DNA of 64,000 nucleotides from Yarrowia lipolytica. Taxonomy: Eukaryota > Ascomycota > Dipodascomycetes > Dipodascales. The translations under genes were made by a program, and so were the position numbers. The notes under the pieces were generated by a model that did no database searches, had not been told where the DNA came from, and worked only from the letters and a program-made list of their open reading frames with translations. The stretch is taken from the NCBI RefSeq assembly GCF_001761485.1, contig NC_090775.1, positions 1,116,001-1,180,000 on the forward strand, given 5' to 3'. Numbering within the stretch: the stretch's first letter is position 1; the number at the start of each line of letters is the position of its first letter. Shown in pieces: positions 11,113 to 22,197 of the stretch.

Positions 11113-11783
11113 AGAGAATGATAATAATGAGGTGGAGACTGCTGGGTAGCTCAATAGCGCGCATGTATCATAGTGAGAGGTGGAACCGGAACCAGCAGTT
11201 TAAGAGAGGCGGCTACATAATAATTAATGGATGGAAGGAAGGGGATGAAAGAACGCACTGTAGTTTTCAAGTGTCCTAGCGTAGATCGTAGACACTACGT
11301 AAAGTCTTCCACGCCAGACATCTCTACCCCTTAGTGATAGGTTGTAATCTACTTGTTAGTTATAGAGAGGGTATGGAGACATTCTTAGAGCAGTCTGATA
11401 TCTGGATCAATGGCTTGGCTGCTTGGCTTTTTATGTCATAAAGTCCTTTCCGTGTACAATAGGTGTCGTTGAGGTTGTGAATAATTTGTTTGACATGCCA
11501 AGTAACTTTGTTGGTATCAGATAATGGGTGGGGCTGCGGGTTGCGCCCGAAAACGACATGTTGTTGTCAGAGTAACATGATGCAGTGATCAATGTCATCA
11601 AAGGCATGTTTTGGCACACGTTCTCATACTCTTTTATCTCTTCTTACTTGATTCACACATCGTCATTTGCCCCGTTCTCTAGTTGAGCTACTCTTCGCGG
11701 CATAACACGACTCTCCTCCACCATACACATCACCAGACAACTAAGTTCGCTCCCAAACAACTTGCACACATCACAACGACACG
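11113..11783. other. Intergenic between STRAP-like gene and YRA1
   Basis: 671 bp of 3' flank and YRA1 promoter. No RNA gene or repeat recognised. Confidence 0.5.
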
Positions 11784-12743
11784 ATGGATCAGGCCCTGGA
11801 CGAGATTATTGCACAGGTGAGTTTTGAGCGGAGGGACAGAGGGGATCATGGGAACCCGAGACATGTCAAGTGTCGTGATCCGCACGATTTGATGACCTAG
11901 AACTAACGCAGCCTTCGCGACGAGTGAGTGATAGCCATGATATGATGGTGACGACATACACTGAGAGACGACACGAGACTTGGACACAATATCAGTTAGA
12001 GTCAGAAACAGACAGACACAAACACAATGACAATCTGCTTGTGACAGATTTACTGCACATACTAACGACAGGACGACCGACCTCCTCGACCAGAGCGAAG
12101 TCGACGGTCGGATCGAGGCGATCGACGAGGCCGTGACTACGACGACAGACGATCCGCACGGGGTCGAGGCGACCGGGAACGGGGCCGGTTTGTCGACAAG
12201 AGGTGAGTACACCGGAGATGGGACGATTCAAGGCAATGATGACTAACACACAGATATCGAGACGCGCTGCCAAACACAGTGCTGCTCATCAGAAACCTGC
12301 ACTACGAACTGACGGAAAACGACCTCTACGATCTGTTCAACAAGGTGGGCCGAGTCGACGACGTGGAGATCCACTACGACCGGTCAGGCCGGTCGCTCGG
12401 AGACGCCAATGTGGTGTTTTCTCGACCAGAAGACGCTCAGGATGCCATCGACAAGTTTGACGGCAAGCGTGCAGCAGGACTCAAGATCGAGGTCAAGATT
12501 GACCACCGGCGAGACCCCGCTCTCGATCTCTCCGAGCGATTCGGACCCCGGGACAGATCTCTTTCCCCGGGACGAGATCGACCCTACGGCGGCTACAGAG
12601 AGGACCGACCTCCACGACGAGGACGAGGTGGACGAGGTGGACGAGGCCGACGCGAGGGAGGATCATCAACTGGCCGAATCCCCAAGGAGAAAAAGACTGT
12701 CGAGGAACTGGATGCCGAGCTCGACAGTTATATGCAGGATTAG
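11784..12743 (+). CDS. YRA1: mRNA export adaptor Yra1/ALY (three introns)
   Basis: Exons 11784-11816, 11912-11923, 12072-12202 and 12254-12743 join in frame to 221 residues. Introns of 95, 148 and 51 bp all begin GTGAGT and end in CTAAC plus AG. The N-terminus MDQALDEIIAQ is the UAP56-binding motif that recruits the helicase Sub2. An RG/RD-rich arm follows, then an RRM (LLIRNLHYELTENDLYDLF is its RNP2 strand and first helix; DANVVFSRPEDA is the RNP1 region), a second RG-rich arm, and a C-terminal copy of the Sub2-binding motif, VEELDAELDSYMQD. The protein couples transcription and splicing to nuclear mRNA export as part of TREX. The budding-yeast orthologue is controlled through its own intron; the several introns here could serve a similar purpose (inference). 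Confidence 0.92.
11912..11923 (+). other. YRA1: 12-nt microexon of YRA1
   Basis: Twelve bases encoding Pro-Ser-Arg-Arg sit between CTAACGCAG and GTGAGT. Both flanking introns fit the pattern of every other intron here. Skipping the microexon keeps the frame, so two proteins differing by four residues are possible. Confidence 0.7.
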
Positions 12744-13373
12744 ATTTTTGCATACGTGTAATATATTGATTATGATGGATGACGTGAGGTAGATGATGGA
12801 CATGGGTGCAGGAGACATGGTGGTTTCTGTGTCTTTGACTGGATCAATGTGTTTTACATGAGTTCGACTTGTATGCGCTTGTTACATCGTATGTACTCCT
12901 GAAGACAGTTGTATGTTCTTACGGTAGAGTATCAGGAGCATATAAAGTGGTACTGTTGAAGTAGCAGGCAGGTAAAAAGCCATGAATCGATAAATCGAGA
13001 GTTTGAAATGCATTTGCGACTTTTCTTCTGTCACACCCCAATGATTTTTCTTGCTTGTGGATTTCCGTGGAGATTGGTACATTGACTAGATCGTAGTAGC
13101 TACCTACAGAATGTACCATGTGTGATAGTGTAGGCATGTGTTTGACAAGATATTGTTAGTCAGAAAACAATAAATATATAATACATGTTTCAATCACCAC
13201 AAGCAATGTTTAAAACTCCGTTTTTCCCATCCCATGCCCTGATCAGCCCGACATTTCTGCTCAATCGCGGCTGGTGCGTGGGTTGCGTCCTAGACGTCCT
13301 GATAGTCAATTCAACATAGACCTCGAACCGTTCATGTTGACAACTTGACTTTACTACTCCCGGTACCGGTACC
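12744..13373. other. Intergenic between YRA1 and SMP-30-like gene
   Basis: 630 bp. Only short unremarkable open frames. A CGGTACCGGTACC motif lies just before the next start codon. Confidence 0.5.
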
Positions 13374-14285
13374 ATGGCAGAAGTGAGTGGGTGATAACGG
13401 CGCTGATTCAGGCAATGGCTAACTCAGATTTTCATTGATACTCGATACAAACTGGGCGAGTGTCCTACATACGACTCCAGAGACAACTCTCTGGTCTGGA
13501 CTGATATTCTAGGAGAGACTGTGCAACGGATCAATTATGACGAGCCGAACCAGGTTACGACTCACAAGACGCCTTGTTCGGTCGGATGCATTGGCTTGAC
13601 AGAAACGCCTGGTGTATACATTGCTGGCACCAAGCAAGGAGTTGCTCTGCTGGATTTCAGACCGGGACAGCAACAACAGTTCAAGATGGTCCATTCATTT
13701 GACTCTCTCAATTTGGACGCCGATATTCGAGCCAACGATGGCACTGTGAGTCCCGATGGCAGGTTCTGGATCTCCACCATGGCTGAAGACGTGGATCAGA
13801 AGGTGGCTCCTCGAGGACGTCTGTTTGTCTATGACGGTCAGACGATAGAGGAGGTGTCTGGTTACGACGTTCACATTCCCAATGGAATGGGGTGGCTTGA
13901 AGGAACAGTTTCCGGGCCGTTTGTGTTCACAGACTCGGCCAATCATCGGCTTCTCAAGGACAAGAAGCCGTTCATTGAGATTGAGAACATTGAGGGCTGC
14001 TCCATGCACCCCGAGCCCGATGGACTGACACTTTCGGAAGATGGAGATATCTGGACTGCCCAGTTTGGTGCGTCTAGAGTGCGAAGGTACTCTCCGGAGG
14101 GCATTCTCAAGGATGAAATCAAGTTCCCTGCGGCCTGTATCACCTGTCCTACATTTGCCGGCAAGGACTACAATGAACTGATTGCCACTTCGTTCAACGA
14201 TGACAAGGGAGAGGGAGGTAAGGTGTTCCGCGTGAAGTTGGAGGGGGTAAAGGGAGTTCCCAAGTATGTTTTCAAGTCTGCATAG
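13374..14285 (+). CDS. SMP-30/gluconolactonase/regucalcin family lactonase (one intron)
   Basis: Exon 1 is only ATG GCA GAA (13374-13382). A 45-bp intron (GTGAGT to CTAACTCAG) precedes exon 2 at 13428-14285. The product is 288 residues, the usual size for the family. LGECPTYD near the N-terminus holds the metal-ligand glutamate; NDGTVSPDGRFWISTM, HIPNGMGW, FTDSANHR and PDGLTLSEDGDIWTAQF are the blades carrying the conserved Asn and Asp ligands of the six-bladed propeller. These enzymes hydrolyse sugar lactones such as gluconolactone with a divalent metal. It may act in the same sugar-acid chemistry as the gluconokinase at 3451-3981, but the two genes are 9 kb apart, so this is only a suggestion. 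Confidence 0.87.
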
Positions 14286-14395
14286 AGAGCAGAGGTGGTG
14301 GGACTGAGTCGAAGTAATACTATATGCAAATGGCGAATTCAAATATACTGTAGTCGTTCAATGAAAATGCAATATGTTATGTATGCTCCTGTGTT

Positions 14396-14942
14396 CTAAA
14401 TGTCCTTATCTTCCATCAGATCCAACGCTCTCTGACAGAATTCCTCAATGGCCTCGTTTTCGTTCTCTCCTCCTGCTCTCAGTTCCAGCAGACCGAGGTT
14501 GGCAATTTCCATGCGGCCCTCTTCGGTCGCCTCACGTGACAGTTTCGAATCCTTGAGCAGCGTGGCAATGTGTTTGAGATGTGTTTTGGTTGACTGGTAT
14601 GACAGCAGTTTCTGGATCACCTCGTCCTTGATCAGGGGGTCGTATATGCTTAGTTTGGGGGTTGACGATCCTGTTGTGTCGTGATTTGGTTCTTGAGTTG
14701 TAGTTTCTGAGACTGCACCACTTTTCTCCGTGTTGTTGACGATTTTCTCCTTGGTGTCGGTGTCCTTCTCCTCCCTCACCTCATGCTTGTTATGATGTTC
14801 CTGCTTCTTGTAGCACACCAATGAGCAGCTGTGTTAGTAAGCTGAGCAGTTTCCCTTGGTTGTCGTGATATACTCACTACCTGGACTGGCACTTGGGACA
14901 CGTGTACTTGGATTCCTGGTCGCAGAACGCACACTGGGTCAT
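14396..14942 (-). CDS. HIT1: Box C/D snoRNP assembly factor with HIT zinc finger (one intron)
   Basis: Exon 1 is 14942-14878 and exon 2 is 14828-14396; the 49-bp intron reads GTGAGT to CTAACACAG on the minus strand. The joined product is 165 residues, almost exactly the length of yeast Hit1. Splicing rebuilds the zf-HIT finger: CAFC, CPKC, then RYCSLVCYKKQEHH, giving the cross-braced Cys/His ligands. Neither exon alone holds it. The remainder is Glu/Lys-rich with a helical C-terminal half. Hit1 (ZNHIT3) partners Rsa1 in assembling box C/D small nucleolar RNPs with the R2TP chaperone. The gene is divergent from the MTP18-like gene and converges closely (110 bp) with the lactonase. Confidence 0.85.
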
Positions 14943-15385
14943 GGTAGATGCTCTTTTTGGGGCGGGTGCTGGTGGTGTATGTACAAGACCATTTCTCAAT
15001 AAAAGGTTTGTGGTGATAATGCATAATTTTTTAGGCACAGAAAAAACGTGAAGGTTAAAGGCGATAACGGCGGGATGGTGTGGTTCTGAGACGTTTATAG
15101 GGCAGCGAAACAAGGCAGTAAGAGCCTGAAAGGTACGGAAATCGTGGGGGAAAACCGGCCTTCAACCACACCACTTGCCATTTAACGACAGCAGATCAAC
15201 AATTTCCGCACGCCACCGCAGCCAAGCCCCCAGAGCAACCAAGCAGCCCGCCTCGGTTGGTGCCACCGCCACCCTTGTTCCGCAACGTTTAACTTTCATA
15301 TTTCATCGCCAAGTCTCGCTTCATCTAAAAGATCAGACCCGGCCGGTTTTCAGACCCACAACAAAGTCGAAAGTCTCGGAAAAAG
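14943..15385. other. Divergent promoter region, HIT1 / MTP18-like
   Basis: 443 bp shared upstream region. Nothing beyond ordinary promoter DNA is recognised. Confidence 0.5.
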
Positions 15386-16102
15386 ATGTCAATTCCCCAG
15401 TCTGACAACGAGAAGCAGATGGCACAAATCCACAAGGCGGTGGGTGGCACCCCCGAGGACGAGGACCAGGGAGGACTCCGATACGCCGCCTACGCCAGCC
15501 GAATCAGAGTGAGTATGACGGAATGGGGGAGATGATGAACACCTAGAACGTATAGATCAACGCTAACATAGACCATCTTGTCCGCCACCCATCGATATGT
15601 GGCCTACACTTCGGATATCGGCGAGTCTTTCCGACCTGTAGCCCATCCCAAACTCGTGTCCATGGCTTACGGCGTCTCCTGGGCTTACCTGATCGGAGAC
15701 GTTGCCTACGAGAGTTGGAAGGCCCGACAGATCCAGCTGGGTCTGTACGTGCCCGGGGAGAAACCCTGGTCCAAGCCTCCCCATCTCACTGAACAGCAAC
15801 GAGAGCAAATCTCCGAAGGAGCCAAGGACTGGCGTCTGGTGGGTTTCAAGCGAGCTGTTTTCCAGTCCATTGCCTCCATGGGTCTGCCTGCCTTCACCAT
15901 CCACTCCACAGTCAAGTACACGGGTCTGGCTCTGAAAAACAACCCCAATAAGACCCTGCGAACCTATGGACCGGTGGCTCTGGGTCTGGGTATCGTTCCT
16001 GCTCTGCCCTACATGTTTGACGAGCCAGTCGAGCACGTGGTCGACTATGTGTTCGACAAGGGCGAGGCGCTCTACCACCAGACCTTCTCCAAGTCCAAGT
16101 AG
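15386..16102 (+). CDS. MTP18/MTFP1-like mitochondrial inner-membrane protein (one intron)
   Basis: Exons 15386-15508 and 15572-16102, with a 63-bp intron from GTGAGT to CTAACATAG; 217 residues. The segment LRYAAYASRIRTILSATHRYVAYTSDIGESFRPV, split by the intron, is the hallmark N-terminal region of mitochondrial fission process protein 1. AYGVSWAYLIGDVAYESWK is the first hydrophobic helix, SIASMGLPAFTIH and GPVALGLGIVPALPYMF supply later membrane segments, and FDEPVEHVVDYVFD is the conserved C-terminal motif. In animals the protein sits in the inner membrane and affects mitochondrial shape and fission; the yeast role is inferred from the family. Confidence 0.87.
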
Positions 16103-16219
16103 GACTCATCTACTGGACGTTGTAAATTAGACAATAAATAACTATATACGAGCGTCGCGTAACCAATATGCCACAAGCCCATCTGTGTACCGTAACACCT
16201 GTGTCCTCCACTTGCTTAT

Positions 16220-17047
16220 CTAACTGTACAAGTATCTCAGAACGTTGAATGCAAAGTTGACGGCCAGACCGGCGGTGATGGCTCGCTGCTGCCGCTTAGA
16301 AAACAGCGACTGCTCCTGCAAGAAATAAATAGAAAGAATTCCCAGAAATAGTCCCATGAGCATTCCAATGAGATCGCCGGCAAAGGTGCCTCCTCCAGGG
16401 TTGAGGTCAACGTTGGGCACTCCTCCAGCGTTCACTCCGTTGTCAATCCACTCTTCCTCCAGGTTCTGCATCTGTTCCAAATTGTTGTCCGACGTGATCC
16501 CGCCGTAAATGTTTCTAAACTGTCGTCGGAGGTCCGAGATTTCCTCCTCAGAAAAGCCCGCGGTTCTGAGTCGGTCGAAACCGCGCAGCTCGGGCAATGT
16601 AGACCGTTGTGGCTGTTCATCCACCTCTTCGGCCAGCTCCTGTTCACTCAGAGTGTCGCCGACAGAGCAATGCAGGTAAATGGAGGGCATGCCATCAACA
16701 CCATTCTCTGGGTCCATCACCTTGACCACGTCGCGAGCAAATGAGGTGGAAGAAGACAGAAGTCGTCCCTGATTGATAAGCCGTAGTCGCTTCGACGTGA
16801 CCAGTCCGCCGACTCGCAGCCGAATCTGCTGCTTGACCCAGCTCACGTTGATATGTCGCACATCGTTGACATCAATCACCAGGTCTGGAATGCCGTTGGA
16901 GAACCGAATGACCAACTTGGCAGCGTAGTTCTCAATGGGGATATTGGATGGAGAAGGAGAGCCGGGAGACGAGCCCGACGATGAGCCGCCGTCGCTGCTG
17001 TCACGTGACTTGCCCTTGTCCTGTTTCGCCGGGGTTGAGGTTTCCAT
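16220..17047 (-). CDS. DSC3: DSC ubiquitin ligase complex subunit 3
   Basis: 275 residues. A Ser/Gly-rich N-terminus (1-35) precedes a ubiquitin-like domain (about 40-130; KLVIRFSNGIPDLVIDV, then LRLINQGRLLSSS). A conserved helical block follows, GFDRLRTAGFSEEEISDLRRQF, with two C-terminal membrane segments (GDLIGMLMGLFLGILSIYFL and the stretch after the KRQQR turn). This is the architecture of Dsc3, a subunit of the Golgi/endosomal DSC (Tul1-type) E3 ligase that cleaves SREBP in fission yeast and handles misfolded membrane proteins. It converges with the MTP18-like gene at 117 bp. Confidence 0.85.
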   Translation of the reverse strand: METSTPAKQDKGKSRDSSDGGSSSGSSPGSPSPSNIPIENYAAKLVIRFSNGIPDLVIDVNDVRHINVSWVKQQIRLRVGGLVTSKRLRLINQGRLLSSSTSFARDVVKVMDPENGVDGMPSIYLHCSVGDTLSEQELAEEVDEQPQRSTLPELRGFDRLRTAGFSEEEISDLRRQFRNIYGGITSDNNLEQMQNLEEEWIDNGVNAGGVPNVDLNPGGGTFAGDLIGMLMGLFLGILSIYFLQEQSLFSKRQQRAITAGLAVNFAFNVLRYLYS

Positions 17048-19657
17048 CGTGTCTGTGTGTGTCTGTTTCTGTGTCTGGGTCTTGTCTGACGTTCTGGCTC
17101 CTCTGTTCGGCGCCCGATGGGATGATGTTAGGTAAGATTATGTATGATGGTTATAAGGTTGGCTGGGAGGAAATAAAATGATATTTAGTAGTATTTTTTG
17201 GTGGAATATTGGGGATAATTTCAGATAAATTAGAAACACGGTTTTTTGAAAAACAGATCCGTATTTACCTACACTTTTGGAACATTCTGGTATTATTTTC
17301 AGCTCATTCAGACAATATCTGAGCCACTTTTGAGACCCCCTCTTCCTCCACTTTTTCAGTCCATGCAAATCTCAGCACAAAAGTTACCCTACCTCAGACT
17401 CCACCGTGTATATATACCCGACCAACCCCCCAAAAAAGTTTCTCTCATTAGTGTGCGGCATCCTTGACAATTACCGTGTTGCTTACCTCTTAATTGTATG
17501 TTTTATTTTCTACTGAGAGGTAGGCGTCAGTTCAAGGAGAGATTAAATGGAAGGTCTACACTACTTCCTGTGTGCCCGTCTTAGTGCTCATTATCTGTTT
17601 AGTCGTGACCGCCCTTGCAAGTGGACAGCGTGGAGCAGATGAGGGCCGGTGGGTCATACATTCTTTTATATAAACCAACCAGAGTGTGATGCGTTGAGTG
17701 TCATATTCCAGGAGAGAGAGAGAGAGCAGTGATTGATGTGAAAAACATCCGTCAGACTTCAGTTATCGTCAACTTCAGTTTGCTACCCTCGTTATGATAA
17801 TGCTGCTTATGTAAGCCGAACTTTTGCGACCTGGATACAAGTATGTACAGTTCGAGTACGTACGAGTACAAGTACCGGTACTGTTTGGTTTACAATATTT
17901 ATCGAGTGTTTTACCAAGCAGAATCGGGTCCTCCTGTTTACTCTTGATAGATAACTGAATCTTTCTTGATGGGATGTCGAGGTGGAGCAGTAGGACTAGG
18001 ACACATGTGAATGACTATACAAGTACTTGTAGAAGGTATGCAGAGAAGTCAGTTCGGACCCACGTTGAGTCACATATACAGCGTGTGTTAGTGTTCTTTT
18101 TGCTGCGGCTAGCTTGTATCTTGCCCTGACATTCTATGATGGGTCCGCGATGACGGCCACTTTTTGACAGTTGCTGTGGGACGCTATCAGAAATCTGGAT
18201 CGGAGCCTAGTCGGCCGCTCCCTTCAATCATCCTTCAGCTATCTATCTGCCAACTGCTATCAGCCTTCAGACGGCCACTAGTACATATGGAAGCAGTATG
18301 GAACTGTGTCAGCATTTCTGCGCTCGCAAAGCGCGCGGGTTGCGCAGGGTGTAGTCAACTGTTCAAATTCCGTATCTACCAGTTGAAACATTATGGTTGT
18401 AGACGACGACATTGTCTTCCACCTCAAACTCGTACTGACACAAAAAAAACCTACGATCTATCCTCCTCCACCCTAAGACCTCATGTACTCCGCCATAATC
18501 ACCTTTTTCTGACAAGTGCAGTCAAAAAGACGTCTGCAGAGTGAAGTAGTTGACCTGAGCAGGTAACAGATGTAAAAACGAAAAACTATTAACTCGGGCC
18601 ACGCTAAACACCTGTCGGCATCCTGAGGTCGGCTGCCAATTCCGAGAAGCCAACGGGGAAGTGCTGTGGAGCACATACCATGTTCTCTGGAAGATCAAAT
18701 GGGACAGGGACTTGAAAATGACAAAGATAGTCCTAAGAAAAGGAGGTCAGCAGTTGTTGTTTTACTTCTGCTCCTTGCTGCACTTCTTATCTTTAACTTG
18801 ACTTGTTCCACAGTCACTTCCACAATCTGGTCGTTATTTGCTCCAAAAATTGTCTCCTCGGTTATGTCACACCACTGGCCACTTCCCAAATACGTTCCAG
18901 TGGGGTACAATGTGTTACAAGTACATGCTCCGACTGTCATTCGAGTTTATGAGTTGCTGACTTTTTACGTCCCTGTCAAATTTCACCAGCAGTAACAGAT
19001 GTCGGACTGCAAAGTTTGCCCGCAGGCGGAATCTCACACTAGTCTATTGTTCTTTCACTGTCAACTAGCCGTATATGAGGTAGCTTCTCCCTGCTAGTAC
19101 TAAGCTAACGCAGGTATTCATGTGCCTCTTATGTGGATCCATGCATATCATGGGCGGCAATTTAGAAAGACACTGTGGCTGTGTGTTTGCAGCTGGTTAA
19201 ATGGTATTATCACATTTCTTTCGCTACATTTGTTAACTGTGGGACTTCAAAACCCCAATGCTTACTCCACCTGGCTGACATGAATGTAAAACTTACGATG
19301 CGTAGTAAATGAGGAAACGCTCTTTGACAAAATCGAGTGTCTAACACTTGTTGGGGGCATGATACTTGCCTTTTTGAACTTGTCGAGTCTCTGGCCGTCG
19401 ATCCCCATGTGGTGCGGTAGATTGTTTGGATACCAGACAGAGACTAGACTTTCTTCCTCGCAACTCTCCCTAATTAGAGCATGTGCATGCGGGGACTTCA
19501 ATATATGAAACTTATTGCTGCTATTACCACTTCTATTTGGTACAAATCAATTTTCGATATACAATTTAATTTCTAGAGTCAGTTACAGCACAATTGTCCA
19601 TCGTCTACCCTCTCGAGATGTAAAAAAGTTAGTATTTATTCAGTATGTATATAAGTT
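17048..19657. other. Long intergenic region (2.6 kb)
   Basis: Contains a short GA repeat near 17713, GTAC-rich patches around 17838-17880, and one small open frame with a membrane segment listed separately (18666-18995). The 126-codon frame at 18164 looks random. No transposon ends recognised. Confidence 0.4.
18666..18995 (+). CDS. Possible small single-pass membrane protein
   Basis: A 109-codon frame. A basic KKRR at about 25-28 is followed by a strongly hydrophobic stretch (VVVLLLLLAALLIF), then a region with Trp, Pro and Tyr ending in KFHQQ. I recognise no family. In its favour are the charge-then-hydrophobic order and its isolation in a large gap. Against it are its short length, the lack of a clear promoter and the lack of known similarity. 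It could be a chance frame. Confidence 0.25.
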   Translation: MEHIPCSLEDQMGQGLENDKDSPKKRRSAVVVLLLLLAALLIFNLTCSTVTSTIWSLFAPKIVSSVMSHHWPLPKYVPVGYNVLQVHAPTVIRVYELLTFYVPVKFHQQ

Positions 19658-20323
19658 TTACTTCGACTTTTGTCGAGTCCAAGCGCCGGGCTTTCGGAAA
19701 TTGATCATGCCAAACATGCCAACATGTTCCTCGGCAAAGGCAGGGGGCCTTAGAAACACAGTCTCGCCCTTCTTTCGCTCCTTCGCGGCTCGAGGAATTG
19801 TGGTGGGAGTCTCGGGAGGTGTGTCGCTGACAGAAGAGACTGTGGAAGGAGACGAGTAGATGGGATCATAGTCAGAATCAACTGCCGACGAGTCCATGTG
19901 GTCAAAGGAATCTGTAGAGTCTGGTTCCGTCTCCTCCATCGGGCTGTAGTTGTAACAGGGGGTCTGGGGAGTCTGGGGAGAAGGAAGGGGCTGTTGGTAC
20001 ATGTAGTACGAGTTTGTGTTGGTGGAATTTGCAGCATAGTTGGTGTGGTAGTGCTGCAAATGCTGGTAGGTGAGAATCTGCTGCTGCTGGTGTTGTTGCG
20101 CTAGGTCAGCCTGGTTCGACTCTTGCATATGAGGAACCCGGGGACGCAGGGAATCAACACTGTTGCAAGATGAGCTATTATCAAGACCCATCAAATTCTC
20201 GTACTGCTCCAGAGGAATGGGATCAAAAGGTCCCGTGAGGTTTTGGGTCAACGGATATGATTCATTGGTGTAGAGGCCGACCAGCAGCTCGTCAATGTCT
20301 TCCATTTTGTAAGAGTTTGTCAT
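19658..20323 (-). CDS. Unrecognised, largely disordered 221-residue protein
   Basis: The frame begins MTNSYKMEDIDELLVGLY, an acidic amphipathic opening. A Gln/His/Asn/Tyr-rich middle (about 75-130) and a Ser/Thr/Pro/Asp-rich acidic part (about 130-180) follow. The basic, more ordered-looking tail has KERKKGETVFLRPP, FGMINFRKPGAW and ends KSK. The composition suggests a transcriptional or signalling regulator with a short conserved C-terminal motif, but I know no family to assign. Promoter and 3' regions are long. Codon use looks like the surrounding genes, supporting a real gene. Confidence 0.65.
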   Translation of the reverse strand: MTNSYKMEDIDELLVGLYTNESYPLTQNLTGPFDPIPLEQYENLMGLDNSSSCNSVDSLRPRVPHMQESNQADLAQQHQQQQILTYQHLQHYHTNYAANSTNTNSYYMYQQPLPSPQTPQTPCYNYSPMEETEPDSTDSFDHMDSSAVDSDYDPIYSSPSTVSSVSDTPPETPTTIPRAAKERKKGETVFLRPPAFAEEHVGMFGMINFRKPGAWTRQKSK

Positions 20324-22197
20324 GGTGTCTGTAGCTCTGTGCGATTATTGTGTGTGTGTGAGACTCCTTCCAAACCAGACAATCCTGGCAGTCCACCCTA
20401 TATATGGACTTTTCATGGCTTGATCGTGTGGGCCACTTTGTGTGTATGCGCCTATGCACGAAGTGAATGTCAGAGGCACCACCGACACGTGAATAACAAA
20501 GGCAAGGGGAAAAAGAGCAGAATCTGGGTTTGACACCATTGTCTGCGTACATGAACCCCACCAAGGCTGTCAACTCATTGTGCCCACATTTCTGCCGCAC
20601 CTGTTACCCCCGTGAATGGTGAATACGACATTTCGTGAGACGAAAAGTTTTCCAGAGCCACCCGAATTACCAATTTTTTGGAGCTGAAAGTTGAATTCTC
20701 GACTAGCAAGAAAAAGACAATGGCTTCCAAATCCCTATGGGTGGTGAGCATCAGCGCCGATCCATCGGAGATAAGGATGCCAGATCTCAGACCCCGTAAG
20801 CCGCAGCTGGAGCTTGACTTCGTAAAGCCGTACGTACGCCAAAAACTTCTACACGTGAGCCCTGGCCGCACATTTTGCTTCCAAACTGCCGGCGGTGGCA
20901 TCCGGTCTCATATTGTAGGAGGGGCAGAGATACATGTATGACACAAAGAAACGAGGCTTATAGAAAGCAGGGGCTAGGAACCAGGCACAGGAACGATCCA
21001 GGTGGTGGTCTCCTGAACCACAAATCTTGGACAAACAGAACAATGGACAACCCCACGTGTTAAACGCAGGGCGACCACGTGCGCACAATACCAATGTCCG
21101 TCTTTCACAGGGACGGGAGCGTCTGAGAAGTGAGAGTGTTGCTTTTTCGCTCCCAATATCTGCTTCGTTTCTTTTTTCCACCTTAATGGTTTCTCCCATT
21201 TGCCTTGTCTTCGTCATGAAAGGTCGGTGGCAAGAGCGAAATGCGCCGGCGCCGGAAATGTCAGGACCTTCCCTATGAACACAAATTGCCAGATCCAGGT
21301 TAAGCTTCCATTGTGATGCAACTCAAACAAAGAAATACGACAGCATGGTGTACTTGTAAGAACCTAAAGGGAACCTTACTTCAGGTCAACTGGCAGGCGC
21401 AATATTATTCGGCAGCATTTCCTTTTTCCTTGGTTCAGGTTAGGGTCTCATGGGGTTACGTGGGCTGTGACTCCCATATCACGATTTCCAGAGCTCTAGT
21501 ATTGTACTAATCGCGCTATTCCCCTGCTTGTACAAGATTGCAACGATCTCGACACCCTACCCTTCAGCCAGAACCAAAAATGACTCCAGATACATTACCA
21601 TACCACACCGTGACCCCTTATGACAAGCCCCTCTTGCACATAACCTTCTGTCTCTTCTTCCCACTTGCTTGTCAAGCCGCTCGATCCGATTTTTCTGTCT
21701 GTCTCTTGACAGCTGTGACCTGGCGCAATCGACAGGCAGGTCGGCGTTCTGAGTTGCCAGTGGCCATGGATTGCGCACTAAACACTAAACGGGGTCTCAA
21801 TAATACGTTGTTTTTTTGTATACGTGTTCAGTGTCTATACGTGAGTGTGCATGCAAAGTGGACTGATATTAATTACTGATGTAAGTGGTTAGCATGGTTC
21901 CAAAACCCGGTTCAGGCCTATACCCCGCAGTTCTCCGTCTATTGTTTGTTTCCCTCTCTTCCTTACCTCTCTCTCGCTCTCTCTTGCAACTTTCTTTTGC
22001 TCCCCTGATTCCCTGTGCAACTCTGTCCCGGTTTTTTCCCTTTAGCTTTTTCCTTTTTGCATCCGAATGCCGATATGACAATCTAACAGTCTGCGGTGCT
22101 CACGCGTCTGTCGTTTGACAGCTTGCGTGCCTGCAAAACACTTCAGTGCTGAACCGCTCTTCCGATCTCGGGAACCGTTAGTCTCTCTTGGTACTGT
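20324..22197. other. Long intergenic region (1.9 kb)
   Basis: Carries several CACGTG cores between about 20850 and 21080 and a GC-rich GCGCCGGCGCC patch near 21247. Overlapping open frames of 60-120 codons on both strands have no recognisable motifs. Confidence 0.45.
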
